64,000 nt of DNA from Streptomyces spiroverticillatus. Lineage in GTDB: Bacteria > Actinomycetota > Actinomycetes > Streptomycetales > Streptomycetaceae. Under the pieces are notes generated by a model. That model was not told the DNA's origin, searched no databases, and saw only the letters and a list, made by a program, of their open reading frames with translations. Position 1 is the stretch's first letter. Every line of letters begins with the position of its first letter. The stretch spans positions 124,001 through 188,000 of the forward strand of contig BMUX01000013.1 in assembly GCA_014650415.1 (NCBI GenBank), read 5' to 3'. Below are positions 1 to 8,306 of this stretch, piece by piece. The translations under genes were made by a program, and so were the position numbers.

Positions 1-620
1 CGGCGGCTCGCGATGATCCGGTCGACCAGGCCGTACTCCTGCGCCGCCGTCGCGTCGAGCACCTTCGTACGGTCGAAGTCGGTCTCGACCTGCTCTGCGG
101 TGCGTCCCGTGTGCCGGGCCAGCAGCCCGGCGGTCATCGCCCGCAGCCGCACCAGCTCCGCCGCGTGGATCTCCAGGTCGGAGGGCTGTCCCTGGGCGGG
201 CTCGTCCAGCGCGGGCTGGCTGAGTGTGATGCGCGCCCCGGGCAGGGCGCACCGCTTGCCGGGCGTGCCCGCCGCGAGCAGCACGGCCGCCGCGTCCAGC
301 GCCTGCCCCAGACAGATCGTCTCGACGTCGCAGGTCACGAACTGGATCGTGTCGTAGATCGCGGACATCGCGGTGTACGAGCCGCCGGGGGAGTTGATGT
401 AGAGCGAGATGTCCCGGTCCGGGGCGTCGTGCTCCAGATACATGAACTGGGCGGCGAGGTCGTTGGCCGCGGCGTCGTCCACGGGCGTGCCCAGGAAGAC
501 GATCCGCTCGCCGAGCATCTTCGAGTACGGGTCGAGGGTCCGGGTTCCGGTGCTGGTGCGCTCGGTGAAGGACGGCAGGACGTAGCGGGCGGACGGCGGG
601 GTCGGGAGGAAACCGTTCAT
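1..620 (-). CDS. ClpP-like protein lacking catalytic Ser and His (C-terminus off window)
   Basis: Family: caseinolytic ClpP fold, the barrel subunit of the cytosolic Clp protease. The 206 visible residues begin MNGFLPTPP and keep the core INSPGGS and the tail QEYGLVDRI. The nucleophile motif GQAASMG reads GQALDAA, putting Asp at about residue 109 in place of Ser. The catalytic His (usually IMIHQP) reads ITLSQP, with Ser at about residue 134. The acidic member, near residue 181, is kept. I infer a structural or regulatory subunit rather than a peptidase; Streptomyces carry several clpP paralogues, some in pairs, so an active partner may lie past the window edge. The ATG at 618-620 is preceded on the minus strand by only a weak Shine-Dalgarno. 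It is divergent from the Phd gene. The ClpP family is certain; inactivity is inferred from the residues. Confidence 0.88.
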   Translation of the reverse strand, partial: MNGFLPTPPSARYVLPSFTERTSTGTRTLDPYSKMLGERIVFLGTPVDDAAANDLAAQFMYLEHDAPDRDISLYINSPGGSYTAMSAIYDTIQFVTCDVETICLGQALDAAAVLLAAGTPGKRCALPGARITLSQPALDEPAQGQPSDLEIHAAELVRLRAMTAGLLARHTGRTAEQVETDFDRTKVLDATAAQEYGLVDRIIASR

Positions 621-672
621 GGCGCGCTCTCTTTCGGCTGAAGTGCGGCGTGCGCCTGTCTCCGTAAAAAAT

Positions 673-697
673 GTACAGGACGTACGTTCAGTACGAT
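673..697 (+). promoter_or_regulatory. GTAC-repeat operator and -10 box of the phd gene
   Basis: GTAC occurs at 673, 682 and 691, exactly 9 bp apart. The last two form the inverted repeat CGTAC-GTTCA-GTACG at 681-695. A TACGAT box at 692-697 ends 7 nt before the ATG at 705, the spacing of a leaderless Streptomyces promoter. Phd-type antitoxins usually repress their own promoter through palindromes, so autoregulation is the likely role. Binding is inferred. Confidence 0.5.
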
Positions 698-704
698 GGG
701 GAGC

Positions 705-986
705 ATGACCCACGAGATTCCGGTGACGCAAGCCCGGGCCGAGCTCGCCGACCTGATCAACCGCGTCGTATACGGCGGGGAGCGGGTGGTCGTGACGCGC
801 CACGGGAAGCCGCTCGTCGCCCTCGTATCCGCCGCTGACCTGGAGCGACTGGAGAACGAAGCGGAACCCGCGGCGGAGGAGCAGGTGATCAGCTCGGTTT
901 CGTCGCTGGGCACCTCGCTGTCCGCTCCCGGCGAACGCCGGCGCTTCGGCATCGCGGCCGAACACCGGGGCGAGGAGCCGCGCTGA
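705..986 (+). CDS. Phd/YefM-family antitoxin, apparently without a toxin partner
   Basis: The product has 93 residues, starting MTHEIPVTQARAELADLINR and continuing with a RHGKPLVALVSAADLERLE segment, the standard Phd_antitox N-terminal DNA-binding and dimerisation fold. The C-terminus is low-complexity (VISSVSSLGTSLSAPGE), where a toxin-binding tail would sit. No Doc, RelE or PIN-like toxin gene lies beside it; the next gene is ureA. I chose the ATG at 705 because TACGAT sits 7 nt upstream and family members start with this sequence; an ATG at 696 is possible. Orphan Phd proteins can be solitary repressors or relics of a toxin-antitoxin pair. The family call is firm, the role unknown. Confidence 0.82.
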   Translation: MTHEIPVTQARAELADLINRVVYGGERVVVTRHGKPLVALVSAADLERLENEAEPAAEEQVISSVSSLGTSLSAPGERRRFGIAAEHRGEEPR

Positions 987-1026
987 GCGGACGGCCCCAC
1001 TTGATCATGGGCTGGCAAAGCGTCAG

Positions 1027-1042
1027 TTAACGCGTTGGAAAA
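1027..1042 (+). promoter_or_regulatory. candidate GlnR half-site upstream of urease
   Basis: TTAAC, six bases, then GAAAA (1027-1031 and 1038-1042) matches 8 of 10 positions of the actinomycete GlnR half-site gTnAC-n6-GaAAC. Urease operons are known nitrogen-regulated GlnR targets in Streptomyces. It lies about 170 bp before ureA and I see no good second half-site, so this is a weak call. Confidence 0.3.
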
Positions 1043-1063
1043 ACTCGGGCTCTAACGTGCAAT

Positions 1064-1083
1064 TCCTGGCCGGGTGGCCGGGA
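1064..1083 (+). terminator. short hairpin after phd
   Basis: TCCTGGCC, loop GGGT, GGCCGGGA forms an 8-bp stem with one G-T pair, 78 bp downstream of the phd stop. There is no T-run, as is usual in Streptomyces. Confidence 0.4.
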
Positions 1084-1210
1084 TTGACGCCTCAACGAAG
1101 TGTTGAAGTCGGATATGGTCCCGCTGCGCCGAGGCGGGTGCCCTTTACACCTTTCTGGTACCTCCGCCCCGTACATGCGCAGGGTGTTTGACAACCAGGA
1201 GGTGGGAAGC

Positions 1211-1513
1211 GTGCAGCTGTCCCCGCACGAGCAGGAACGCCTGCTCATCCATGTGGCCGCCGACGTGGCCGAGAAGCGGAGGGCGCGCGGGGTGAAGCTC
1301 AATCACCCCGAGGCCGTCGCTCTCATCACCTCGCACATCCTCGAAGGCGCCCGCGACGGCCACACCGTCGCCCAGCTGATGTCCTCCGGGCGCAAGGTGC
1401 TGCACCGCGACGAAGTCATGGACGGCATCCCGGAGATGATCCACGACGTGCAGGTCGAGGCCACCTTCCCGGACGGCACCAAGCTCGTCACCGTGCACGA
1501 GCCGATCCAGTGA
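1211..1513 (+). CDS. ureA: urease gamma subunit
   Basis: Small structural subunit of cytosolic nickel urease, which splits urea to ammonia and carbamate. The 100 residues match the usual gamma length and carry typical stretches (LSPHEQERLLIHVAADVAEK, GVKLNHPEAVALITSHILEG, DGHTVAQLM). The GTG at 1211 follows AGGAGG at 1197-1202; longer in-frame starts only add unrelated residues. It is first in ureA-B-C-F-G-D and overlaps ureB by 4 bp (GTGA), which implies translational coupling. No ureE is present, common in actinomycetes. Very secure. Confidence 0.97.
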   Translation: MQLSPHEQERLLIHVAADVAEKRRARGVKLNHPEAVALITSHILEGARDGHTVAQLMSSGRKVLHRDEVMDGIPEMIHDVQVEATFPDGTKLVTVHEPIQ

Positions 1514-1842
1514 CCCCCGCGCCGAAGCCGGTCGTCCCCGGCGAGATCCTCTACGCCGACGAGCCCGTCCTCTTCAACGAGGGCCGCCCCGTCACCCGCC
1601 TCACCGTCCTCAACGCGGCCGACCGGCCCGTCCAGGTCGGCTCCCACTACCACTTCGCCGAGGCCAACCCGGGCCTCGACTTCGACCGCGCCGCCGCCCG
1701 CGGACAGCGGCTGAACATCGCCGCCGGGACGGCCGTGCGCTTCGAGCCCGGCGTCCCCGTCGACGTGGAACTCGTACCCCTGGGCGGCCGGCGGGTCGTC
1801 GCCGGACTGCGCGGGGAGATCGGCGGTGCCCTCGATGTCTGA
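1510..1842 (+). CDS. ureB: urease beta subunit
   Basis: Second structural subunit of urease, 110 residues. It has the conserved PGEILYADEPVLFNEGRPVT start region, VGSHYHFAEANPGLDFDR in the middle and GTAVRFEPGV towards the end. The GTG start overlaps the ureA stop, and its own stop overlaps the start of ureC, so ureABC is read as one coupled unit. It is slightly longer than the common ~103 residues owing to extra residues at the C-terminus. No anomalies. Confidence 0.97.
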   Translation: MTPAPKPVVPGEILYADEPVLFNEGRPVTRLTVLNAADRPVQVGSHYHFAEANPGLDFDRAAARGQRLNIAAGTAVRFEPGVPVDVELVPLGGRRVVAGLRGEIGGALDV

Positions 1843-3598
1843 CCGTACGCACTCGGGGTCCACGCACCCCGGGATCTCCCGCGCCGTCTACGCCGACCTG
1901 TTCGGCCCCACCACCGGCGACCGCATCCGCCTCGCCGACACCGATCTGCTCATCGAGATCGAGGAGGACCGCTCCGGCGGGCCCGGACTCGCCGGCGACG
2001 AGGCGGTGTTCGGCGGCGGCAAGGTCATCCGCGAGTCGATGGGCCAGGCCCGCACCACCCGCGCCGAGGGCGCCCCCGACACCGTCATCACCGGGGTCGT
2101 GATCCTCGACCACTGGGGCATCGTCAAGGCCGACGTCGGCATCCGCGACGGCCGCATCACCGGCATCGGCAAGGCCGGGAACCCCGACACGATGGACGGC
2201 GTCCACCCCGACCTGGTCATCGGCCCCGAGACCGAGATCATCGCGGGCAACGGCCGCATCGTCACCGCCGGCGCGATCGACGCGCACGTCCACTTCATCT
2301 CGCCGACCGTCGTCGACCAGGCCCTCACCTCCGGCATCACCACCCTGGTCGGCGGCGGCACGGGTCCCGCCGAGGGCTCCAAGGCGACGACCGTCACCCC
2401 CGGCAGCTGGCACCTCGCCCGGATGTTCGCGGCGCTGGAGCACCACCCCGTCAACATCGGCCTGCTCGGCAAGGGCAACACGATGTCCCGCGAGGCCATG
2501 CACGCACAGCTCAGGGGCGGCGCACTCGGCTTCAAGATCCACGAGGACTGGGGCGCGACCCCCGCCGTCATCGACGCCTGCCTCTCCGTCTGCGAGGAGA
2601 CCGGCGCCCAACTCGCCATCCACACCGACACGTTGAACGAGGCCGGGTTCGTCGGCGACACCCTCGCCGCCATCGCGGGCCGCACCATCCACGCGTACCA
2701 CACGGAGGGCGCGGGCGGCGGTCACGCACCCGACATCATCACGGTGGTCTCCGAGCCGCACGTCCTCCCCAGCTCGACCAACCCCACCCGCCCGCACACC
2801 CTCAACACGCTCGACGAACACCTCGACATGCTGATGGTCTGCCACCACCTCAACCCGGCGGTCCCCGAGGACCTGGCCTTCGCCGAGTCCCGCATCCGGC
2901 CGTCCACCATCGCGGCGGAGGACATCCTCCACGACCTCGGCGCGATCTCGATCATCTCCTCCGACTCCCAGGCCATGGGCCGGGTCGGCGAGGTCGTCCT
3001 GCGCACCTGGCAGACCGCCCACGTCATGAAGAAGCGACGCGGCTCCCTGCCCGGCGACGGCCGCGCCGACAACCACCGGGCGCGTCGCTACGTCGCCAAG
3101 TACACGATCAACCCCGCCGTCGCGCAGGGCCTCGGCCACGAGATCGGCTCGGTCGAGCCCGGCAAGCTCGCCGACCTGGTCCTCTGGGAGCCCGCCTTCT
3201 TCGGCGTGAAGCCCCTCCTGGTCATCAAGGGCGGCCAGATCGCGTACGCGCAGATGGGCGACGCCAACGCCTCCATCCCGACCCCGCAGCCGATCCTGCC
3301 CCGCCCGATGTACGGCGCGACCGGGCTCGCCCCCGCCGCCAACTCCTTCAACTTCGTGGCGGAGGCGGCCATCGAGGACGGCATCACCGAACGCCTCGGC
3401 AACCGCTACGGCATCCGCAAGGCCTTCGCCCCGATCACCAGCACACGCGGTGTCACCAAGGCGGACATGCGGGAGAACGACGCGATGCCGAGGGTGGAGG
3501 TCGACGCGGACACCTTCACGGTGACCATCGACGGCGACCCGGTGGAACCCGCACCGGCCGCCGAACTGCCCATGGCCCAGCGTTACTTCCTGTTCTGA
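1835..3598 (+). CDS. ureC: urease alpha (catalytic, nickel-binding) subunit
   Basis: Catalytic subunit, 587 residues. Visible nickel ligands and active-site elements are the HVH pair (about residues 151-153), the lysine that becomes carbamylated in GFKIHEDWG (about K234), HAYHTEGAGGGHAPD, the mobile-flap histidine in MVCHHLN and SDSQAMGR. I chose ATG 1835 (MSDRTHSG), overlapping the ureB stop; a GTG at 1826 would add three residues. It ends with the normal RYFLF. Activity needs nickel insertion by UreF, UreG and UreD encoded downstream. Confidence 0.97.
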   Translation: MSDRTHSGSTHPGISRAVYADLFGPTTGDRIRLADTDLLIEIEEDRSGGPGLAGDEAVFGGGKVIRESMGQARTTRAEGAPDTVITGVVILDHWGIVKADVGIRDGRITGIGKAGNPDTMDGVHPDLVIGPETEIIAGNGRIVTAGAIDAHVHFISPTVVDQALTSGITTLVGGGTGPAEGSKATTVTPGSWHLARMFAALEHHPVNIGLLGKGNTMSREAMHAQLRGGALGFKIHEDWGATPAVIDACLSVCEETGAQLAIHTDTLNEAGFVGDTLAAIAGRTIHAYHTEGAGGGHAPDIITVVSEPHVLPSSTNPTRPHTLNTLDEHLDMLMVCHHLNPAVPEDLAFAESRIRPSTIAAEDILHDLGAISIISSDSQAMGRVGEVVLRTWQTAHVMKKRRGSLPGDGRADNHRARRYVAKYTINPAVAQGLGHEIGSVEPGKLADLVLWEPAFFGVKPLLVIKGGQIAYAQMGDANASIPTPQPILPRPMYGATGLAPAANSFNFVAEAAIEDGITERLGNRYGIRKAFAPITSTRGVTKADMRENDAMPRVEVDADTFTVTIDGDPVEPAPAAELPMAQRYFLF

Positions 3599-3609
3599 GG
3601 TCCGCAGCG

Positions 3610-4620
3610 ATGACACACGAGGGGTTCGCCGCGGCGACAGGTCCGGCCGGCGCGCGCACCGACACGGTGACGGCCGACGCGTCGTCCGCCGGACCTTCTC
3701 CGGTACGTCCCGGGGGCCGACGCCCCCTGCCGAGCAAACCCCCGTCGGGCCGCCCGGGAGTCACCCCCCTGGGGGAGCGGCTCGCGGCGGTGCCCCGTAC
3801 GGGGGCGGGGAGCCGGGGGAGGGGTGCGCCTGCCACGGCGTCGCCGCCGGCCACGGGGGAGGGCGTCCCACCGGAGGCCGCGGCGTACGTCGGCACGGAG
3901 GGCGCAACCCTGCCCCGCCCGACCACCCCGACCAGCACCCTCCCACCCCGCCCCACCGCCTCCCGTGCCGCCCTCCTCGTCCTGGCCGACGGGCGGTTTC
4001 CCGCCGGAGGGCATGCGCATTCCGGGGGAGCGGAGGGGGCCGTCAAGGCGGGGCGGATCAGGGACCACCGGGATCTGGAGGAGTTCTGCCGGGGGCGCCT
4101 GCACACCGCCGGGCTCACCGCGGCCGGGCTCGCGGCGGGCGCCGCGATCGGGCTCGACCCGTTGGAGCTGGACGAGGCGGCCGACGCCCGGACGCCCTCG
4201 CCCGCGCTGCGGGCCACCGCCCGCAAGCTGGGGCGGCAGATGATGCGGGCGGCACGCTCCACCTGGCCGTCCCCGGAACTGGACGCGCTCGCCGTAGCCC
4301 GGCCGCGCGGGGCGCACCAGCCCGTCGTGCTCGGGCTCGCCGCCCGGGCGGCCGGACTCGGGCCCGAGGACGCCGCGCACTGCGCCGTGTACGAGTGCGT
4401 CAGCGGGCCCGCGACCGCGGTCGTACGGCTGCTGAGCCTCGACCCCTTCCGGGCGACCGGCGTCCTCGCCCGCCTCGCCCCCGAGATGGACCAGGTCGCC
4501 GGGCGCGCGGCCGAAGCGGCACACCGGGGCATCGATGCCCTGCCCGCCGCCTCCGCACCGCTCCTCGACATCACGGCGGAGGCCCACGCGGCCTGGCCCG
4601 TACGCCTCTTCGCCTCCTAG
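3610..4620 (+). CDS. ureF: urease accessory protein UreF with an unusual N-terminal extension
   Basis: UreF works with UreG and UreD to load nickel into apo-urease and gates UreG GTPase activity. The recognisable UreF fold starts near residue 117 (RAALLVLADGRFPAGGHAHSG) and continues to a normal end. The family is usually about 220-230 residues, but this frame gives 336: the first ~115 are Pro/Gly/Ala-rich, low in complexity, and encoded by DNA full of G/C hairpins. I see no strong Shine-Dalgarno at ATG 3610. In-frame GTG codons at 3667 and 3790 are alternative starts, the latter about 12 nt after GGGGGAG. There is no clear start right at the core, so some extension is probably translated. 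Identity is secure; the start is not. Confidence 0.9.
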   Translation: MTHEGFAAATGPAGARTDTVTADASSAGPSPVRPGGRRPLPSKPPSGRPGVTPLGERLAAVPRTGAGSRGRGAPATASPPATGEGVPPEAAAYVGTEGATLPRPTTPTSTLPPRPTASRAALLVLADGRFPAGGHAHSGGAEGAVKAGRIRDHRDLEEFCRGRLHTAGLTAAGLAAGAAIGLDPLELDEAADARTPSPALRATARKLGRQMMRAARSTWPSPELDALAVARPRGAHQPVVLGLAARAAGLGPEDAAHCAVYECVSGPATAVVRLLSLDPFRATGVLARLAPEMDQVAGRAAEAAHRGIDALPAASAPLLDITAEAHAAWPVRLFAS

Positions 4621-4652
4621 AACCACACCCGCACGACCAAGGAGCCCGCACC

Positions 4653-5339
4653 ATGCACCTCGACCACGGCCCCCACGCCACCGCCGTCAGCGCCGACGCC
4701 CACCGCCCCGACGGCTCCCGCCGTGCCCTGCGCATCGGGCTCGGCGGCCCGGTCGGCTCCGGCAAGACCGCCACCGTCGCGGCCCTCTGCCGCGAACTGC
4801 GCGACACCCTCTCCCTCGCCGTCGTGACCAACGACATTTACACCCGCGAGGACGCCGAATTCCTGCTCCGCCAGGCCGTGTTGCCGCCCGAGCGCATTCA
4901 GGCCGTCGAGACCGGCGCCTGCCCGCACACCGCCATCCGCGACGACATCTCCGCGAACCTGGAAGCGGTGGAGGACCTGGAGGAGGCGGTCGGGCCGCTG
5001 GATCTGATCCTCGTCGAGTCCGGCGGCGACAACCTCACCGCGACCTTCTCCAAGGGCCTGGTCGACGCGCAGATCTTCGTCATCGACGTCGCGGGCGGCG
5101 ACGACATCCCCCGCAAGGGCGGTCCCGGCGTCACCACCGCCGACCTCCTCGTCATCAACAAGACCGACCTCGCCCCCTACGTCGGCTCCGACCTGGAGCG
5201 GATGGCCCGCGACGCCAAGGAGCAGCGCGGTGAACTCCCCGTCGCCTTCACCTCGTTGACCACCGGCGACAAGGTCAAGCCGGTCGCCGACTGGGTGCGC
5301 GCACAGCTCGCCTCCTGGACCGGGCCCGTCACCGTATGA
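4653..5339 (+). CDS. ureG: urease accessory GTPase UreG
   Basis: SIMIBI-class GTPase that delivers nickel to urease. The 228 residues contain the P-loop GGPVGSGKTA, the metal-binding CPH motif in ETGACPHTAIRDD, the LILVESGGDNL switch region and the NKTD base-recognition motif in LLVINKTDLAP. A His-bearing N-terminus (HLDHGPHA) may bind nickel, a modest stand-in for the missing UreE. AAGGAG lies 8 nt before ATG 4653. The end overlaps ureD by 4 bp. Confidence 0.97.
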   Translation: MHLDHGPHATAVSADAHRPDGSRRALRIGLGGPVGSGKTATVAALCRELRDTLSLAVVTNDIYTREDAEFLLRQAVLPPERIQAVETGACPHTAIRDDISANLEAVEDLEEAVGPLDLILVESGGDNLTATFSKGLVDAQIFVIDVAGGDDIPRKGGPGVTTADLLVINKTDLAPYVGSDLERMARDAKEQRGELPVAFTSLTTGDKVKPVADWVRAQLASWTGPVTV

Positions 5340-6109
5340 GCCTCACCGCCACCGCCCGCATCGTCGCCGCCCCGGGCGGCCGGCTCCCCGTCCTGGAGGG
5401 CGACGGGCCGCTCGCCCTGCGACGTACGAGATCCGCCGAAGGCCCCGACCACGGCCGTGTCACCGTCGTCGGCGCGATGAGCGCACCGCTCGGCGGCGAC
5501 CGGCTCGCCATCGAGGCGGAGGTGCGGGAGGGGGCTCGGCTGACCGTCGACGCGGCCGCCGCCACTGTCGCCCTGCCCGGTCGCGTCCCCCAACAGGCCA
5601 CGTACGACGTACGGCTGACGGTGGGTCAGGACGCCGAGCTGTGCTGGCTGCCCGAGCAGCTCATCTCCGCCCACGGCAGCGACCTGCGCATGACCACCAC
5701 CGTCGACCTCGCCCCCACCGCCCGCCTCGTCTACCGCGAGGAACAGGTCCTGGGCCGCCACGGCGAGGAGACCGGCACCCTCTTCACCCGTCTCACCGTG
5801 CGCCGCGCCGGACGCCCGCTCCTCGACCAGGAGTTGGCGTACGGTCCGGGCGCGCCCGGCGGCTGGGACGGCGGCGCGGTGCTGGGCGGCCACCGGGCGG
5901 TGGGTCAGCTCCTGGTCGTGCAAGAGGAGTCCGCGCACAGCGAACCGCGGCCCCGCCTGCTCGGCGAGACCGCGGTGCTGACCCCGCTGGGGGGCGGGGG
6001 AGTGCTGGTGACGGCGGTGGCCCGGGACGCCAGGGCGCTGCGGCTGATGATGGACGGAGCGCTCGACGACCTGGAGGAAAGGGCCATCAGCCGCCGATGC
6101 GCCAGCTGA
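5336..6109 (+). CDS. ureD: urease accessory protein UreD (UreH)
   Basis: Scaffold protein that binds apo-urease with UreF and UreG. Its 257 residues show UreD features: LTVDAAAATVALPG, ELCWLPEQLISAHGSDLRM, LVYREEQVLGRHGE and VLVTAVARDARALRLMM. The ATG overlaps the ureG stop (ATGA), so expression is coupled. It ends the urease operon and overlaps the convergent DUF4190 gene by 23 bp. Confidence 0.95.
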   Translation: MSLTATARIVAAPGGRLPVLEGDGPLALRRTRSAEGPDHGRVTVVGAMSAPLGGDRLAIEAEVREGARLTVDAAAATVALPGRVPQQATYDVRLTVGQDAELCWLPEQLISAHGSDLRMTTTVDLAPTARLVYREEQVLGRHGEETGTLFTRLTVRRAGRPLLDQELAYGPGAPGGWDGGAVLGGHRAVGQLLVVQEESAHSEPRPRLLGETAVLTPLGGGGVLVTAVARDARALRLMMDGALDDLEERAISRRCAS

Positions 6110-6350
6110 AGCCGCCGCCGCTGCTGAACGCGAGCATCACCACGAAGAACAGCACGATGTCCACGATGCCGAGGATGATGGCTGCCTTCGCCATCCCCGT
6201 GCCGCCGGGACGCTTCAGGCCGACAGCGCCGAAGATGATGGCGAGCGGACCCAGGATGAGGTTGGCGATGAAGATCCCGACGACTCCGCAGACGAGCCCT
6301 GCGACGGCCAGACCGTTCGTACTGGACCGCGTGCCGCTGGTGCTGGACAT
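6087..6350 (-). CDS. DUF4190-type small membrane protein
   Basis: 87 residues: a short Ser/Thr-rich N-terminus, then two hydrophobic helices, GLAVAGLVCGVVGIFIANLI and KAAIILGIVDIVLFFVVMLA, linked by a GLKRPG turn. This is the DUF4190 pattern of small actinobacterial membrane proteins of unknown role. I chose the ATG at 6348-6350 because GGGGAG precedes it by 5 nt; the longer upstream frame is unrelated. It is convergent with ureD and their 3' ends overlap. Confidence 0.85.
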   Translation of the reverse strand: MSSTSGTRSSTNGLAVAGLVCGVVGIFIANLILGPLAIIFGAVGLKRPGGTGMAKAAIILGIVDIVLFFVVMLAFSSGGGFSWRIGG

Positions 6351-6598
6351 CTGAACTCCCCTGTTGTGAAGGTGTGTTGAGGACATCCGACTAACCCGTG
6401 ATGACAGGTTCATGCATGGGTGGACGCAAAGGATCTTGTGCGGAGGTTCCCGCCGCACCGCTGAGCGGACTCCATGCACCGGCTATTGGTTCGGTAAAGA
6501 AACACACGTACGGTCTGGTCCCAGCATCCACGCAACCGCAAGGATGCCGCTCGGGGTCCAGTTCAGGACCTCGCGCAACTCTGAGGGGGAGGTCCCAC

Positions 6599-8206
6599 GT
6601 GCGACGCACCGCCGTGCTCGGCTCAGCCGGCACCCTGCTCGCGGGCACACTCATAGCCGGGGCGGTGGCGGCACCGGCCGCCGGCGCCGACACCGGACAG
6701 CAGACCAAGAGCTCCAGCAGCTTCCAGGACCGGGGAGGTTCGGAGGCCTACGGCGTGAAGGTGGCCGCCGACCGGGCCGCCCGGCAGGGCATCTCCTGGA
6801 AGGACTGCCCGGCCGACTGGGGCCTGGCCAAGCCCATCCAGTGCGGTTTCGTCACCGTCCCGCTGGACTACAAGAAGCCGCACGGCAAGCAGATCACGCT
6901 GGCCGTCGACCGGATCGGCAACACCGGCTCCAAGCAGGACCGCCAGGGCTCCCTGCTGTACAACCCGGGCGGCCCCGGCGGCTCCGGCCTGCGCTTCCCG
7001 ACCCGCGTGACCAACAAGAACGCGATCTGGGCGGGCGCGGCCAAGGCGTACGACTTCGTGGGCTTCGACCCGCGCGGCGTCGGCCACTCCACCCCGATCT
7101 CCTGCGTCGACCCGCAGGAGTACGTGAAGGCGCCCAAGGCCGACCCGGTGCCCGACAGCGAGGCCGACAAGCGCGCGCAGCGCAAGCTCGCCGCCGAGTA
7201 CGCGGACGGCTGCGCCGAGAAGAGCGGCTGGATGCTGCCGCACATGACCACCCCGAACACCGCCCGCGACCTGGACGTCATCAGGGCCGCACTCGGTGAC
7301 AAGAAGCTCAACTTCGTGGGTGTCTCCTACGGCACCTACCTGGGCGCGGTCTACGGCACGCTCTTCCCGTCGCACGTGCGCCGCATGGTCGTCGACAGCG
7401 TCGTCGACCCCTCGCGCGACAACATCTGGTACGAGGCCAACCTCAACCAGGACGTCGCCTTCCAGATGCGCTGGAACGACTGGCAGGACTGGGTCGCCAA
7501 GAACGACGCGGTCTTCCATCTGGGCACCACCCGGGCGCAGATCGAGGCCCAGTGGCAGAAGCTGCGCGCCGACGCCAAGAAGAAGCCGCTCGGCGGGGTC
7601 GTCGGACCGGCCGAGCTGATCTCCTTCTTCCAGGGCGCCCCGTACTACGACTCCTCGTGGGTGCCGGTCGCCAAGGCGCTCAGCGCGTACGCGGCGGGCG
7701 ACCCGAAGCCGGTCATCGAGGCGGCCTCGCCCGACATGACCGACATCCAGGGCAACATCGCGGACGAGAACGGCAACGCGGTGTACACGGCCGTGGAGTG
7801 CGCCGACGCCAAGTGGCCCACCAGCTGGCAGAAGTGGGACCGGGACAACACCCGGCTGCACCAGAAGTACCCGTTCCTGACCTGGTCCAACGCCTGGATG
7901 AACCTGCCGTGCGCCACCTGGCACACCAAGCAGCAGACCCCGGTGCAGGTCAAGACCGGCCGCGGCCTGCCGCCGGTCCTCATCGTGCAGTCCACGCGTG
8001 ACGCGGCCACCCCCTTCCAGGGCGCCGTCGAACTGCACAAGCGCTTCAAGGGCTCCAGCCTGATCATCGAGAAGGACGCCGGCTCGCACGGTGTCACCAA
8101 CCTGGTCAACCCTTGCATCAACCCGCGGGTCGAGGGATACCTCCTCACCGGCAAGGCCGGACCCAAGGAGTCGACGTGCGCCCCGCACGCCACCCCCAAG
8201 CCGTAA
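6599..8206 (+). CDS. tap: secreted tripeptidyl aminopeptidase (S33 alpha/beta hydrolase)
   Basis: Secreted serine peptidase removing tripeptides from free N-termini. The 535 residues have a signal peptide (RRTAVLGSAGTLLAGTLIAG through AAPAAGA) and then a propeptide. The alpha/beta-hydrolase oxyanion region is GSLLYNPGGPGGSG, the nucleophile lies in GVSYGTYLGA, the acid in STRDAATP and the His in AGSHGVTN. The length agrees with Streptomyces Tap (about 537 from memory). The GTG at 6599 sits 8 nt after GAGGGGGA; the longer frame from 6398 precedes this ribosome site. It stands alone, ended by a strong hairpin. Likely role: peptide scavenging and trimming of secreted proteins. Confidence 0.94.
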   Translation: MRRTAVLGSAGTLLAGTLIAGAVAAPAAGADTGQQTKSSSSFQDRGGSEAYGVKVAADRAARQGISWKDCPADWGLAKPIQCGFVTVPLDYKKPHGKQITLAVDRIGNTGSKQDRQGSLLYNPGGPGGSGLRFPTRVTNKNAIWAGAAKAYDFVGFDPRGVGHSTPISCVDPQEYVKAPKADPVPDSEADKRAQRKLAAEYADGCAEKSGWMLPHMTTPNTARDLDVIRAALGDKKLNFVGVSYGTYLGAVYGTLFPSHVRRMVVDSVVDPSRDNIWYEANLNQDVAFQMRWNDWQDWVAKNDAVFHLGTTRAQIEAQWQKLRADAKKKPLGGVVGPAELISFFQGAPYYDSSWVPVAKALSAYAAGDPKPVIEAASPDMTDIQGNIADENGNAVYTAVECADAKWPTSWQKWDRDNTRLHQKYPFLTWSNAWMNLPCATWHTKQQTPVQVKTGRGLPPVLIVQSTRDAATPFQGAVELHKRFKGSSLIIEKDAGSHGVTNLVNPCINPRVEGYLLTGKAGPKESTCAPHATPKP

Positions 8207-8248
8207 CGACCCGTCGGGCACCCTGACTTGACGGTCCGTTACGCACAG

Positions 8249-8284
8249 CAGGGGCGGCCGGTGCTCTCCCACCGGCCGCCCCTG
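8249..8284 (+). terminator. strong hairpin between tap and plsC
   Basis: 15-bp perfect stem (arms 8249-8263 and 8270-8284) with a 6-nt loop. It sits between the convergent ends of tap and the acyltransferase gene and can serve both. Confidence 0.85.
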
Positions 8285-8306
8285 CCCCTTGTCCGGCCCC
8301 GCGCGC

